NCBI RefSeq assembly: GCF_029959445.1
Contig: NZ_JASCOR010000002.1
Coordinates: 1 to 64,000, forward strand
Direction: 5' to 3'
Origin: Stenotrophomonas sp. PS02298
GTDB lineage: Bacteria; Pseudomonadota; Gammaproteobacteria; Xanthomonadales; Xanthomonadaceae
Length of the DNA stretch: 64,000 nucleotides
Numbering within the stretch: the stretch's first letter is position 1; each line of letters begins with the position of its first letter. A model generated the notes under the pieces. That model had not been told where the DNA came from, did no database searches, and was given only the letters and a program-made list of their open reading frames with translations. The position numbers and the translations under genes are program-made. Shown piece after piece: positions 29,836 to 38,641 of the stretch.

Positions 29836-31389
29836 GTGACCGAGCTGACGGACCAGGAGGCGAGCCGCTTCCTCGAAAAGCTGTCTGACCGCTGGTGGCG
29901 CCTCAACAACCTGTACTACATCACCGACAAGTACGGTCGGAAGGTGCTGTTCAAGGTGAACGAGGTGCAGGCCGACCTCGATGACAACCTGCACACGCTC
30001 AACCTTGTGCTGAAGTCTCGACAGCACGGCATCACCACCTTGGCATGCATACGCGCCCTGGACATGGCGCTGTTCAAGAAGAACACGCAGGCGGGCGTGG
30101 TAGCTCACACGGCCGGCGACGCTGCCAAGTTCTTTCGCAAGAAGGTGCTGTATGCCTATGACAACTTGCCGGACTGGTTGAAGGCTGTTCGACCAGCTGT
30201 TCGCCGCGACATGCGCGACGGCGTGCTGGAGCTTGCCAACGGGTCGAGCATCGAAGTTTCGGTGTCGCATCGCGGCGGCACGCTGACCTTCCTGCACATC
30301 TCCGAGTACGGCCCGCTGTGTGCACAGCGGCCAGAGGCAGCGCAGGAAGTGTCGTCCGGCGCATTGAACGCGATCGCGCCTGGCAATATCGTGATCATCG
30401 AATCGACCGCCTACGGCGCGTCGGGCGATTTCTACGATCGTTGCCAGACAGCGATGGAGCTGGACAGACAGGTTCGCGCCGGCACCGCGAAGCTCACGGT
30501 GATGGACTACAAGTTCCATTTCTATCCGTGGTTCAGGGACCCGATCAACGAACTGGACCCTGAGGGGGTTCAGCTCGGTGCGGAAGACGAGCTCTACTTC
30601 GCCAAGGTCGAGGCGGAGATGAACTACAAGCTCTCTGACCGTCAGAAGGCTTGGTACGTCAAGAAGGCGGGTGATCAGCGCGACAAGATGAAGCGCGAGC
30701 ACCCGTCGACACCGGAGGAGGCCTTCGAGGCGTCAACCGAGGGCGCTTACTACGGTAAGGAGATGGCCGCGGCCACAAACGAAGGGCGGATCACCTCGCT
30801 GCCGATCAACCCGGCAGTGCCGATCCACACTTTCTGGGACATCGGCCGCAGCGACACCACGGTCATCTGGTTCATGCAGGAAAACGGCCCGTGGCTGGAC
30901 TTCGTGGACTACTACGAAAATTCCGGTTTTGGTGTCTCGCACTACGCCAAGGTGCTGAAGGAGCGCGGCTACCTGTACGGCAAGCACTACTGGCCACACG
31001 ATGGCGCCAATGAGGACTGGTCGGCCAACGAGAACCGGGTCCAGGTGGCAAACAAACTGGGCATCAAGCCAATCATCGTGGTGCCGCGGATTGATGACAT
31101 CACCGAGGGCATCGACATGGTGCGCAACATGCTGCCTCGGTGCCGCTTCGACAAGACGCGCTGCGGCCCGCCCAAGGCAGGGAACGGACGAGGTGGCCTC
31201 GAGGGCCTGCGCCGGTACCACAAGGCATGGAACGAAAAGACCGAGACCTTCTCGGACATGCCCAAGCATGACTGGGCATCGAATCCGGCCGACGGCTTCC
31301 GTCAGGCCGCCCAGGGATACGTCAGCAGTACGGGGCGCCGAGTTGGCGAGAGCCGAGCGCTGAACAACGACAACTGGAGAACCGCATGA
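29836..31389 (+). CDS. terL: Terminase large subunit (packaging ATPase and nuclease)
   Basis: 517 residues from GTG 29836. The ATPase part has a degenerate Walker A (LKSRQHGITTLACIRALDMA) and Walker B/C region (LTFLHISEYGPL...IIESTAYGASGDFYD). The C-terminal nuclease has FWDIGRSDTTVIWFMQENG as the first metal-binding Asp, and further acidic residues near HDGANEDWSANENRV. It translocates DNA into the prohead and cuts concatemers. Fully intact. Confidence 0.93.
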   Translation: MTELTDQEASRFLEKLSDRWWRLNNLYYITDKYGRKVLFKVNEVQADLDDNLHTLNLVLKSRQHGITTLACIRALDMALFKKNTQAGVVAHTAGDAAKFFRKKVLYAYDNLPDWLKAVRPAVRRDMRDGVLELANGSSIEVSVSHRGGTLTFLHISEYGPLCAQRPEAAQEVSSGALNAIAPGNIVIIESTAYGASGDFYDRCQTAMELDRQVRAGTAKLTVMDYKFHFYPWFRDPINELDPEGVQLGAEDELYFAKVEAEMNYKLSDRQKAWYVKKAGDQRDKMKREHPSTPEEAFEASTEGAYYGKEMAAATNEGRITSLPINPAVPIHTFWDIGRSDTTVIWFMQENGPWLDFVDYYENSGFGVSHYAKVLKERGYLYGKHYWPHDGANEDWSANENRVQVANKLGIKPIIVVPRIDDITEGIDMVRNMLPRCRFDKTRCGPPKAGNGRGGLEGLRRYHKAWNEKTETFSDMPKHDWASNPADGFRQAAQGYVSSTGRRVGESRALNNDNWRTA

Positions 31390-31664
31390 CCGTTTCAGCG
31401 CGCGAGCGTAATCACCCCACCAAAGAGGAGCTCGAGGAGCTGCTGGGCATGCTGCTGGCTGCTGCCGAAGAGGGCCAGCTTGTAAGCCTGACTTTCATGT
31501 TGCGGCGCGGGCCGGACGAAACGATGGTCGATTACCGCGGCTGCCAAGAGTTCACCGAGCTGGCCACGCGCACGGTGCGGGAACGGATCGCCCAGGAGGT
31601 TCGCTTCACCGACCCGTTGATCGCGCAGCGGATCCACGCGGACCTCATGCGGGAGCGCCACTGA
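31386..31664 (+). CDS. Small hypothetical protein (92 aa)
   Basis: Acidic helical protein (TKEELEELLGMLLAAAEEGQ, LVSLTFMLRRGPDETMVDYR). ATGA overlap with TerL and TGATG overlap with the next gene. Unrecognised, head region. Confidence 0.65.
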   Translation: MTVSARERNHPTKEELEELLGMLLAAAEEGQLVSLTFMLRRGPDETMVDYRGCQEFTELATRTVRERIAQEVRFTDPLIAQRIHADLMRERH

Positions 31665-31843
31665 TGCAGGACGAGCAGCTCACCCTGCATATCCAGCAGG
31701 CGCGTTCATACACCCGCTACCTGCCCGGCGGGGAAAAGCACGGCACCGTGGTCGAGGATCATGTGCTCTCGGCCGATGAGGCCGCTGCAGCTGTGCGTGA
31801 AGAGCTTGATGCTGCCTTGCAGCTGCTGGGTGCGCGCGCATGA
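31664..31843 (+). CDS. Small hypothetical protein (59 aa)
   Basis: 59 residues (MQDEQLTLHIQQARSYTRYL...VREELDAALQLLGARA), linked at both ends by overlapping start and stop codons. Small acidic protein with no recognised family; tight coupling supports it. Confidence 0.6.
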   Translation: MQDEQLTLHIQQARSYTRYLPGGEKHGTVVEDHVLSADEAAAAVREELDAALQLLGARA

Positions 31844-32307
31844 GCTTGCAGCTAGCGCCTGAGGGCTTTGTGTGGTGCGGCAAGAAGGGAGACCTGTCGC
31901 TGTATCTCACCCACATCACCCGCGACGGAGATGACGACGCGGCGCTGTATATCCGCAACGAGAACCGCCGCATCGCCACCGAGGACCCCGTCACAGGAGG
32001 TCCTGCCACCGGCTGCCCGGCTTATGTGGTGCCGTTCAGGGACTTCTGGGTGTTCCGACCCGAGGACCGCGATCGCGGTGGCATGCACAGGATCGAAGAC
32101 ATGACCTCGCGCCTGGCCAACGCTTCGGCTGCGCTCTATGGCATCGATGCCGCGCCCTATCGGCACCGGATCCACGACGCGATCCTTGAGTTCTGCGAAG
32201 ACGTGAAGAACCTGCGTCCGCCGGAAGAGAAGACCCGCGAGCAGTGGCTGGCCGAGATGAGCCGGCTCGGCATGACCGTCAAGATCAACGGACAGGCGGT
32301 GAACTGA
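31840..32307 (+). CDS. Hypothetical protein between terminase and portal (155 aa)
   Basis: Contains FVWCGKKGDLSLYLTHITRD, then RDFWVFRPEDRDRGGMHRIE and a helical end (FCEDVKNLRPPEEKTREQWL). Overlaps both neighbours. Not recognised. Confidence 0.65.
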   Translation: MSLQLAPEGFVWCGKKGDLSLYLTHITRDGDDDAALYIRNENRRIATEDPVTGGPATGCPAYVVPFRDFWVFRPEDRDRGGMHRIEDMTSRLANASAALYGIDAAPYRHRIHDAILEFCEDVKNLRPPEEKTREQWLAEMSRLGMTVKINGQAVN

Positions 32308-34475
32308 TGCAGACCATCGAGAACGTCCGCAGCCAGCCGGCTCACGTGCCGGGGATGGCTGACTTCGCATCGGTTGCGCCGCCGGAGGCTCCGGAGCATT
32401 TCCTCGACTCTCGTGAGTCAAGGCAGGTGCACGCCAAGGTATTGGACTACTACTACTCGGCTCTGGACGCGCACCTGGACAATCGGATCGAGCAGATGCT
32501 CGACTACGATTTCTATGACCATATCCAATGGTCTGACGCCGATCGGCAGGTTCTGGCCGCGCGCCACCAGGCGCCGCTGACCTACAACAAGATCAAGATG
32601 GCCCTGGACTGGGTTATCGGCACCGAGCGTCGGACCCGCATCGATGGGGTGGTGCACCCGCGCTCGGAGGACGACGTCGAGCTGGCCACCGTCAAGGGCG
32701 AGTTGCTCAAGTACCTGAGCGACACCAACCGCGTGCCGTGGGAGCGCTCGTTGGCGTTCAAGGACGCCGCGATCGCCGGTTGTGGCTGGACTGAAGAGTC
32801 GATCCGCACAGACCGCTCAGACGAGCCGGTGATGGTCAATCACGTACCGTGGCGGCAGATGCGGCGAGATCCGTGCAGCCGCGCGCTTGATCTGAAGGAT
32901 TGCAGGTTCGTAATCCGGGAGAAGTTTGCGGACCTAGACTACGCCGAGGCGATGTTCCCGGAGCGGGTCGAGATCGTGAACCGCGCGGCGCGCGATCATT
33001 TCGATGGCGACGACGCCGGGTGGGAAGACGAGATCGATCTGCCGCAGGTCTTTCGGCGATATGACAGCCGTGGCCACGAAGTCAGTGGGCGAAGGATCAC
33101 TGGCCGCACGTCGCTTGATACGCGCAGTCGCTTGCGCGTGCGGCTGCTTGAATGCTGGTTCCGCAAGCCCGTTACGCACCGGCGGATCTGGGGGGGCGAC
33201 TTTCGAGGGGAGCGGTTCGACCCTGCCGACCAGCAGCACGCCGCTGCCCAAGCCGAGATGGCCGCATCGAGCTCGGAGATCTACTCGATCACGGACGCGG
33301 TGGTCGAAGAAATGTGGTGCGCCATCTTCACGGAAGAGGGGCTCTTGCAGCTCAAGCGCAGCCCCTTCGCCCACGGCAACTTCCCGTACACCCCGTACTG
33401 GTGCTATCGCCGAAATCGCGATGGTATGGAGTACGGCTTGGTCCGGGGCGTCCGTGACTCGCAGGAAGATCTGAACAAGCGCATGAGCAAGCTCCTGTGG
33501 GCGCTCAGCACCAATCAGCTGTTCTACGAGGCAGGCTCGATCGACGAGGACCGTATCGAAGAGGTCAAGCGCGAGCTGGCCAAGCCGAACGGCGTGATTC
33601 CGCTGCAGTCCGGCGGCCTGCAGCGAATCAAAGTCGAGCGCAACCTGGACGTCGCCGAGGCCCAGATCAAGCTGCTGGAGCTCGACGCAGCTCACATCCA
33701 TGACGGCATGGGCGTGAATCGGGAGATGCTGGGCCGGGAGACCAACGCCGCAAGCGGCCGGGCCATCTTGGCCAAGCAGCAAGAAGGTGCGGTTTCGACG
33801 GCCGAGCTGTTCGACAATTACCGCCTGGGCATCCAGATCAGCGGCGAGAAGCAGTTGTCGCTGACCGAACAATTCATGACCGAAGAGCGGCAGTTCCGCA
33901 TTGTGGGCGAGCAGAAGGGCGTGGACTGGCGGGCGATCAACAAGCTGCGCTTGGACACGCTGAACAACGTCTGGGTGGTCGACAACGACATCAGCCGCAA
34001 TCACGCCGACTTCGTTGTCGACCAGCAGGACTTCCGCGAGACGATGCGTCAGGCCTTCGCCGAGCAGTTCTTCGACATGCTGGGCAAGCTGCCGCCGGAT
34101 ATGTCCATCCAGCTGCTCGACCTCGCATTCGACATGATCGATATGCCGGGCAAGGACGAGGTGGTCAAGCGGATCCGCAAGATCACCGGTCAGACCGAGG
34201 ACGAGATTGACCCGAACAGCCCAGAAGCGATCGCTCGCAACCAGGCCGAGCAGCAAGAGCGGGACGTGGCGCTGCGCGAGCGCATGGCCAAGGTTGGCCT
34301 GGACGAAGCCAAGCGCGAGGAACTCATGGCCAAGGTCAAGAATCTGCAGCTCAAGTCGAAGGGCGACGCGCTCAATCTCGCCGAGCTCCTCGAAATTTTA
34401 CTCCCCCTTGCTCCGGCGGCTGACCGCCTGATGAGCACCCAATCCCAAGAGGAAAACGCGCATGTCGCAGCCTGA
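32307..34475 (+). CDS. Portal protein (P22 gp1-like)
   Basis: 722 residues, close to the P22 portal (725). Typical text: DYDFYDHIQWSDADRQVLAA, MALDWVIGTERRTRIDGVVH, WRQMRRDPCSRALDLKDCRF, GLVRGVRDSQEDLNKRMSKL, LGRETNAASGRAILAKQQEG. Twelve subunits form the DNA channel at one head vertex. The C-terminal ~80 residues are coiled coil like a P22-type barrel. ATG overlaps the preceding stop. Intact. Confidence 0.92.
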   Translation: MQTIENVRSQPAHVPGMADFASVAPPEAPEHFLDSRESRQVHAKVLDYYYSALDAHLDNRIEQMLDYDFYDHIQWSDADRQVLAARHQAPLTYNKIKMALDWVIGTERRTRIDGVVHPRSEDDVELATVKGELLKYLSDTNRVPWERSLAFKDAAIAGCGWTEESIRTDRSDEPVMVNHVPWRQMRRDPCSRALDLKDCRFVIREKFADLDYAEAMFPERVEIVNRAARDHFDGDDAGWEDEIDLPQVFRRYDSRGHEVSGRRITGRTSLDTRSRLRVRLLECWFRKPVTHRRIWGGDFRGERFDPADQQHAAAQAEMAASSSEIYSITDAVVEEMWCAIFTEEGLLQLKRSPFAHGNFPYTPYWCYRRNRDGMEYGLVRGVRDSQEDLNKRMSKLLWALSTNQLFYEAGSIDEDRIEEVKRELAKPNGVIPLQSGGLQRIKVERNLDVAEAQIKLLELDAAHIHDGMGVNREMLGRETNAASGRAILAKQQEGAVSTAELFDNYRLGIQISGEKQLSLTEQFMTEERQFRIVGEQKGVDWRAINKLRLDTLNNVWVVDNDISRNHADFVVDQQDFRETMRQAFAEQFFDMLGKLPPDMSIQLLDLAFDMIDMPGKDEVVKRIRKITGQTEDEIDPNSPEAIARNQAEQQERDVALRERMAKVGLDEAKREELMAKVKNLQLKSKGDALNLAELLEILLPLAPAADRLMSTQSQEENAHVAA

Positions 34476-35436
34476 TCAGAACGCGGCTCTGGCCGCAAAC
34501 GAGTTTGAGCCTACCGACGCCGAGCGCCAGTTGCTCGATGAGGCTGCAACTGCTGCAGCTGCCGAAGCTGCGCAGGCCGGTACCGGGGCCGCGGTTGCCG
34601 AGGGCGCACCGGCCGCTGCCGGCGCCGTTGACGGTGGTGCTGGCAATGCTGGCGCCGCGCCGACCGATGGCACTGCAGCTGCCGTCGATCCAGCAGCCGC
34701 TGCTGCTGCAGCAAACCCAGAGCCGGCGGCTGTGCAGTCGCCGCCGGCCGCTGCTGCGGCACCGGCCCACTTCGTTCCGACCTACACTCCGGAATCGCGC
34801 GACTTCAACACCGAGATCTCAGGCATCAACCAGCAGCTGACTAGGCTCAAAGCGAAGTACAAGGCTGGCGACGTCGAGGACGACCAGTACGAAGATCTGT
34901 ACGAACAGCTGCGCGATCAGCGAAGCGTGCTCGAGCGCGCCCAGGACCGAGCCGAGATTACGGCCCAGCTGAACCAGCAGAACTCGGATCAGTCTTGGGC
35001 GTACCTGCAGCGCCAGTTCCTCAGCGATCCCCAGAACGCGGTGATCGCTGCCAGTCCGCTGCTGTTCTCCGCGTGGGCAACCGCCATGGAAGTGGTAGTG
35101 AACGATGCGGCGGTGGCCAACGTCCAGCTGACGGACTGGGATGTCCTGACGAAGGCGCGCGAGGAGCTGGTAAAGGCGGGGATGTTGGGCGCGGCAGCTG
35201 CGGTGAACCAGCCGCCGGCACCGGTGCCCGACAAGCCCAATCGCGCCGCACCGATCCATCAGGTGCCGCAGACGCTGAGCTCGGTACCGGCTGCTGCGGA
35301 TCCGTCTTCCCGTGCCACAGTCGATGCTGCCGCTGAGCAGGGCATCGAGGACCTCGAGGGGTATCTGGCCGGTAAGTCCGAAGCAGAGCGCGACCGGATC
35401 CTGAAGGATCTGCCGGGCCAGTTCGCGGACGACTGA
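34462..35436 (+). CDS. Scaffold-like head assembly protein
   Basis: 324 residues between portal and coat, as in P22 (scaffold gp8). The N-terminal ~110 residues are Ala/Pro-rich and disordered. Residues ~115-160 are helical (ISGINQQLTRLKAKYKAGDV, LYEQLRDQRSVLERAQDRAE). The C-terminus is a short charged helix (LEGYLAGKSEAERDRILKDL), the usual coat-binding part of scaffolds. Function is by position and composition. Confidence 0.75.
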   Translation: MSQPDQNAALAANEFEPTDAERQLLDEAATAAAAEAAQAGTGAAVAEGAPAAAGAVDGGAGNAGAAPTDGTAAAVDPAAAAAAANPEPAAVQSPPAAAAAPAHFVPTYTPESRDFNTEISGINQQLTRLKAKYKAGDVEDDQYEDLYEQLRDQRSVLERAQDRAEITAQLNQQNSDQSWAYLQRQFLSDPQNAVIAASPLLFSAWATAMEVVVNDAAVANVQLTDWDVLTKAREELVKAGMLGAAAAVNQPPAPVPDKPNRAAPIHQVPQTLSSVPAAADPSSRATVDAAAEQGIEDLEGYLAGKSEAERDRILKDLPGQFADD

Positions 35437-35443
35437 GGCGCCA

Positions 35444-35659
35444 ATGCCCAAGCTGCACACCACGCTCGAGCCAGGTGACGTCCTGCTGATACCGGCAGGA
35501 TCCGGGGCCGCGATTACCTTCATCGAGAAGAGCGGACGGCGGTCGCGTGTGATCGTCGAATCGAACGAGCCGGTGACCGTGACGAGAGCCAGCAACGCCC
35601 CAGCGCAGCAGTCACCAGAGCGGCTGGTGCCAAGACGACCTATGCCCAACAGGGCCTGA
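35444..35659 (+). CDS. Small beta-rich protein (71 aa)
   Basis: LEPGDVLLIPAGSGAAITFI and EKSGRRSRVIVESNEPVTVT suggest a small barrel distantly like CsrA, but lacking its start motif. Located between scaffold and coat genes. Could be a head decoration piece or regulatory; unresolved. 78 bases to the coat gene hold only its ribosome site. Confidence 0.55.
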   Translation: MPKLHTTLEPGDVLLIPAGSGAAITFIEKSGRRSRVIVESNEPVTVTRASNAPAQQSPERLVPRRPMPNRA

Positions 35660-35737
35660 AATTTCTGAATACCTGCGCAGCAGTGCGGGTCAACGACGAA
35701 GGCGCAGAAGTGCCGTGATCTCCCAAGGAGAAGCAAC

Positions 35738-36847
35738 ATGGCACAGACGATTGTGGGTCTGAACGACCCGAAAGCCCGGAAGTTGTGGTCCGCAGACCTG
35801 ATGGTTTCGGTTTCCAAGAGCTCGTACTGGACTCGCAAGATGATGGGCAAGGGGTCGGAGACCTCCTTGCCGGTCATGCTGCAGACCGATCTGGAGCAGG
35901 AAGCCGGCGACACCATCAGCTACGACCTGTCGGTCCAGCTGTCCGGCGGTGTGATCGAAGGCGACGCCAAGGCGGAGGGCAAGGGCGAGAAGCTCGACTT
36001 CTTCACCGACAAGGTCTTCATCGACCAGGCGCGTAAGCCCGTGAGCTGCGGCGGCCGCATGAGCCGCAAGCGCACCGTCCACGACCTGCGTAAGGTCGGC
36101 CGCAACCGCCTCACCGAGTTCTGGGCGCGCTTCTACGACGAGCTGTTCTTCATGTACGGCTCCGGCTCCCGCGGCATCAATGAGGACTACAACGTCCCGC
36201 TGAACTACGCCGGGCGTGCAGGCAACAACTTCGAAGCGCCCGATACCGATCACATCCTGTTTGGCGATGGCAGCAGCAAGGCCTCGTTGACCAGTGCGGG
36301 CAAGATGAGCCGCGTGTTGATCGAGCGCGCCAACACCAAGGCCGCGTCGCAGGGCGGTGGTTCGACGCAGGTGGCGGAGATCCAGCCGATCACCATCGCC
36401 GGCGGTGAGCACTTCGTGGTGGTGATGCACCCGTTCCAGGCGCATGACCTGAAGACGTCCACTGACGCGGGCAACTGGCTCGACATCCAGAAGGCTGCAG
36501 CCGCGGCTGAAGGTGCGAGCAACCCGATTTTCAAGGACAACCTGGGCATGATCGGTAACACGATCCTGCACAAGCACAAGTCGGTGGTGCGCTTCAACGA
36601 CTTCGGCGCGGGCAACAACGTGGCAGCGGCCCGTGCGCTGTTCCTGGGCCGCCAGGCGATGGTGCTGGCGTTTGGCTCGCCCGGCAACGGCCTGCGTTTC
36701 GACTGGTCCGAGGTGCCGTTGGATCACGGCAACGACATCGAGATCTGCGCCGGCGCGATCTTCGGCATCAAGAAGACCCGCTTCAACGGCAAGGACTTCG
36801 GCACGATCGCCCTGGATACCGCCGCGGCGAACCCGAACCCGGTCTAA
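35738..36847 (+). CDS. Major capsid protein, N4-gp56 family
   Basis: 369 residues. N4-gp56-type landmarks: KLWSADLMVSVSKSSYWTRK, GKGSETSLPVMLQTDLEQEA, GDTISYDLSVQLSGGVIEGD, RMSRKRTVHDLRKVGRNRLT, FWARFYDELFF, VVVMHPFQAHDLKT and GNTILHKHKS near the C-terminus. HK97-fold coat forming the icosahedral head. Perfect AAGGAG site before ATG 35738. Confidence 0.93.
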   Translation: MAQTIVGLNDPKARKLWSADLMVSVSKSSYWTRKMMGKGSETSLPVMLQTDLEQEAGDTISYDLSVQLSGGVIEGDAKAEGKGEKLDFFTDKVFIDQARKPVSCGGRMSRKRTVHDLRKVGRNRLTEFWARFYDELFFMYGSGSRGINEDYNVPLNYAGRAGNNFEAPDTDHILFGDGSSKASLTSAGKMSRVLIERANTKAASQGGGSTQVAEIQPITIAGGEHFVVVMHPFQAHDLKTSTDAGNWLDIQKAAAAAEGASNPIFKDNLGMIGNTILHKHKSVVRFNDFGAGNNVAAARALFLGRQAMVLAFGSPGNGLRFDWSEVPLDHGNDIEICAGAIFGIKKTRFNGKDFGTIALDTAAANPNPV

Positions 36848-36859
36848 CCCCTTTCCATT

Positions 36860-36881
36860 CGCTGCCCATGGACGGGCGGCG
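36860..36881 (+). promoter_or_regulatory. mRNA hairpin after the capsid gene
   Basis: CGCTGCCC and GGGCGGCG pair (8 bp, one T-G) around ATGGAC, 13 bases past the coat stop. With no T tract it is likely an mRNA-protecting or attenuating hairpin. Confidence 0.5.
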
Positions 36882-36911
36882 GTGGATCCTGTTCTCTGAA
36901 GGAGAAGCAAC

Positions 36912-37358
36912 ATGGCAACGAAACTCGCGATTGGCCGCAACAGCGGCGCCACTGCGCCGGCCGCTGGCCAGCTGGTAGTCAACGACTTCAGCTGGCCGGT
37001 CGAAGCTGGCGCGAACAATGACCTGGTCCTTGTCGGCGAGCTGCCGGCCTTCCACAAACTGCACACCCAGGGCAGCGGCCTGTTCGCCAAGCTGGATGCC
37101 GGCGGCAAGCTGGCAGCACAGAACGTCAGCATCTATGTCCCGGATGCTCCCGATGGTGCGGCAACGGCCGACAACACCATCCTCGCTGCTACCGCAGTCG
37201 TGGCGGACACTGCCGCGTTCGTACCGCTGACTAGCCATCTGGTGAGCGAGGCGATCGGTTCCCGTCCGGTCAACCGTCCGGTCTACATCAAGCTGGGCAC
37301 CGCCCCGGCAACTGGTCAGGGCGAGTTGATCCTGCGCCTGGCCACGTTCACCGGCTGA
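36912..37358 (+). CDS. Capsid-associated structural protein (148 aa)
   Basis: Beta-rich, Ala/Gly-rich: SGATAPAAGQLVVNDFSWPV, FVPLTSHLVSEAIGSRPVNR, YIKLGTAPATGQGELILRLA. Strong GAAGGAG site. Right after the coat, so a head fibre or decoration protein is likely. Confidence 0.7.
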   Translation: MATKLAIGRNSGATAPAAGQLVVNDFSWPVEAGANNDLVLVGELPAFHKLHTQGSGLFAKLDAGGKLAAQNVSIYVPDAPDGAATADNTILAATAVVADTAAFVPLTSHLVSEAIGSRPVNRPVYIKLGTAPATGQGELILRLATFTG

Positions 37359-37379
37359 TAGCACCGTCCGTCAACCCAC

Positions 37380-37407
37380 AGAAGGGCCCGCACTCGCGGG
37401 CCCTTCT
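37380..37407 (+). terminator. Strong hairpin terminator downstream of the head genes
   Basis: AGAAGGGCCCGC and GCGGGCCCTTCT form a perfect 12-bp stem with an ACTC loop, 22 bases past the stop of the capsid-associated gene. The T tract is short (CTTTC), so termination may be partial and reduce expression of later genes relative to coat. Confidence 0.7.
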
Positions 37408-37425
37408 GCTTTCGGAGTACCAACA

Positions 37426-37956
37426 ATGTTGATCGCATGCCGTTTCAAGCGCCCCAACGCCCCTGTCGACTTGGGCGACAAGGTCTATTTCTTCAAGCCC
37501 GTGGATCCGGCAAACGCGGATTCCGAGCACGTCGCGGTGGTGGAGGACAACAACCACATTCAGCGCCTCCTGCAGATCCCCGAGGCGTACTACATCGCCG
37601 TGACCGAGCTGCCGCCGACCGTGGCCAAGCCCGTGGCGGCAGTGTCCGGCTCGCAGCCGGCAACGTCCGGTACCGGCGAAGGCGGTGATCTGGGAACCGG
37701 CAGCCTCCCGCCGGCAAATGATCCGACCGGCGAAGCCAACGGCGATGCCAATAGCCAAGTTCCGCCGCCGAAGGAGCTGCAGGAGCAGGGCGAGGCATTG
37801 AACGGCCTGAGCTGGCAGGCTCTGCAGGGCCAGCTGAAGAAGGGCGGCATCGACAAGGCCGTTATCAAAATCGCCCTGGAGATCGAGCAGGCCAAGCCCG
37901 AGGCTGACCAGCGTGCTACCACGCTGAAGTTCCTTCTGGCCGCGCTCGAGGCATGA
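37426..37956 (+). CDS. Hypothetical structural protein (176 aa)
   Basis: An N-terminal beta part (PVDLGDKVYFFKPVDPANAD, VVEDNNHIQRLLQIPEAYYI), a Gly/Pro/Ser linker, and a C-terminal helical part (LSWQALQGQLKKGGIDKAVI). Likely a head or adaptor protein. Unrecognised. Confidence 0.62.
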   Translation: MLIACRFKRPNAPVDLGDKVYFFKPVDPANADSEHVAVVEDNNHIQRLLQIPEAYYIAVTELPPTVAKPVAAVSGSQPATSGTGEGGDLGTGSLPPANDPTGEANGDANSQVPPPKELQEQGEALNGLSWQALQGQLKKGGIDKAVIKIALEIEQAKPEADQRATTLKFLLAALEA

Positions 37957-37957
37957 C

Positions 37958-38638
37958 ATGGAAGCTCGCACGCTCCGGCAGCTGATCGAGGACTGTCGCG
38001 AGGACCTCGACGATGAAGTCGGGCCCTTCCTCTGGTCCGATGAGCTCCTGACCAAGCACCTCAATGAGGCAGTCGAGGAAGCGTGTATCCGGGCCCGGCT
38101 GCTTGTGGAGAGCAGCCGGGCTGATATTTGCCGCATAGCGCTGAAGGCGGGGCAGGCGGAGTACCTGCTTCACCCCTCGATCATCGTGATTCGGCGGGTG
38201 GTACTCGGCGATGCGCAGGGAAAGCCACTGGTGCGCACGACATCCGCAGCGCTGGACGGCGTTTGTCGTGATTGGCGCTCCGAAGCCGGGCGCCCTGAGT
38301 ACCTGGTGCGCGATCGTCAGAGCAGGACGCTCACGCTGTCACCGATCCCGAGCGAGCCCTCTGAGCTGATGCTCACCGTCTGGCGCGTGCCGGCGGCAGA
38401 CGAAGTCATGGAGGGTGATGACGATGAGCCGGTCATCGACGCCATTCACCACCGCAAGCTGGTGCACTGGGCGTGCGGCCGCGCCTTCATGAAGAAGGAC
38501 GTAGAGCGATCCAGCCCGCAGGAGGCCGCCATGCAGATGGGCGTCTTTGAGGAGTATTTCGGCCCGCGCCCGACAGCTCGCGCGCTGCAGGAGCTGTCGA
38601 TCGACCCTGTAACCGGCACTCAGCCGAACTGGTTTTAA
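37958..38638 (+). CDS. Head-tail adaptor, DUF6682/P22 gp4-like
   Basis: 226 residues: LIEDCREDLDDEVGPFLWSD, LLTKHLNEAVEEACIRARLL, then DICRIALKAGQAEYLLHPSI and a C-terminal helical region (HHRKLVHWACGRAFMKKDVE). This is the phage adaptor pattern (DUF6682, in the position of P22 gp4) that extends the portal. ATG 37958 is one base after the previous stop. Confidence 0.72.
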   Translation: MEARTLRQLIEDCREDLDDEVGPFLWSDELLTKHLNEAVEEACIRARLLVESSRADICRIALKAGQAEYLLHPSIIVIRRVVLGDAQGKPLVRTTSAALDGVCRDWRSEAGRPEYLVRDRQSRTLTLSPIPSEPSELMLTVWRVPAADEVMEGDDDEPVIDAIHHRKLVHWACGRAFMKKDVERSSPQEAAMQMGVFEEYFGPRPTARALQELSIDPVTGTQPNWF

Positions 38639-38641
38639 CCC

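Noticed and set aside
32934..34256. Minus-strand 440-codon open frame opposite the portal
   Set aside because: The portal gene is clear and of normal length; the other frame is compositional.
35690..37132. Minus-strand 480-codon open frame across the coat genes
   Set aside because: Coat and decoration genes explain the region; no signals on the minus strand.
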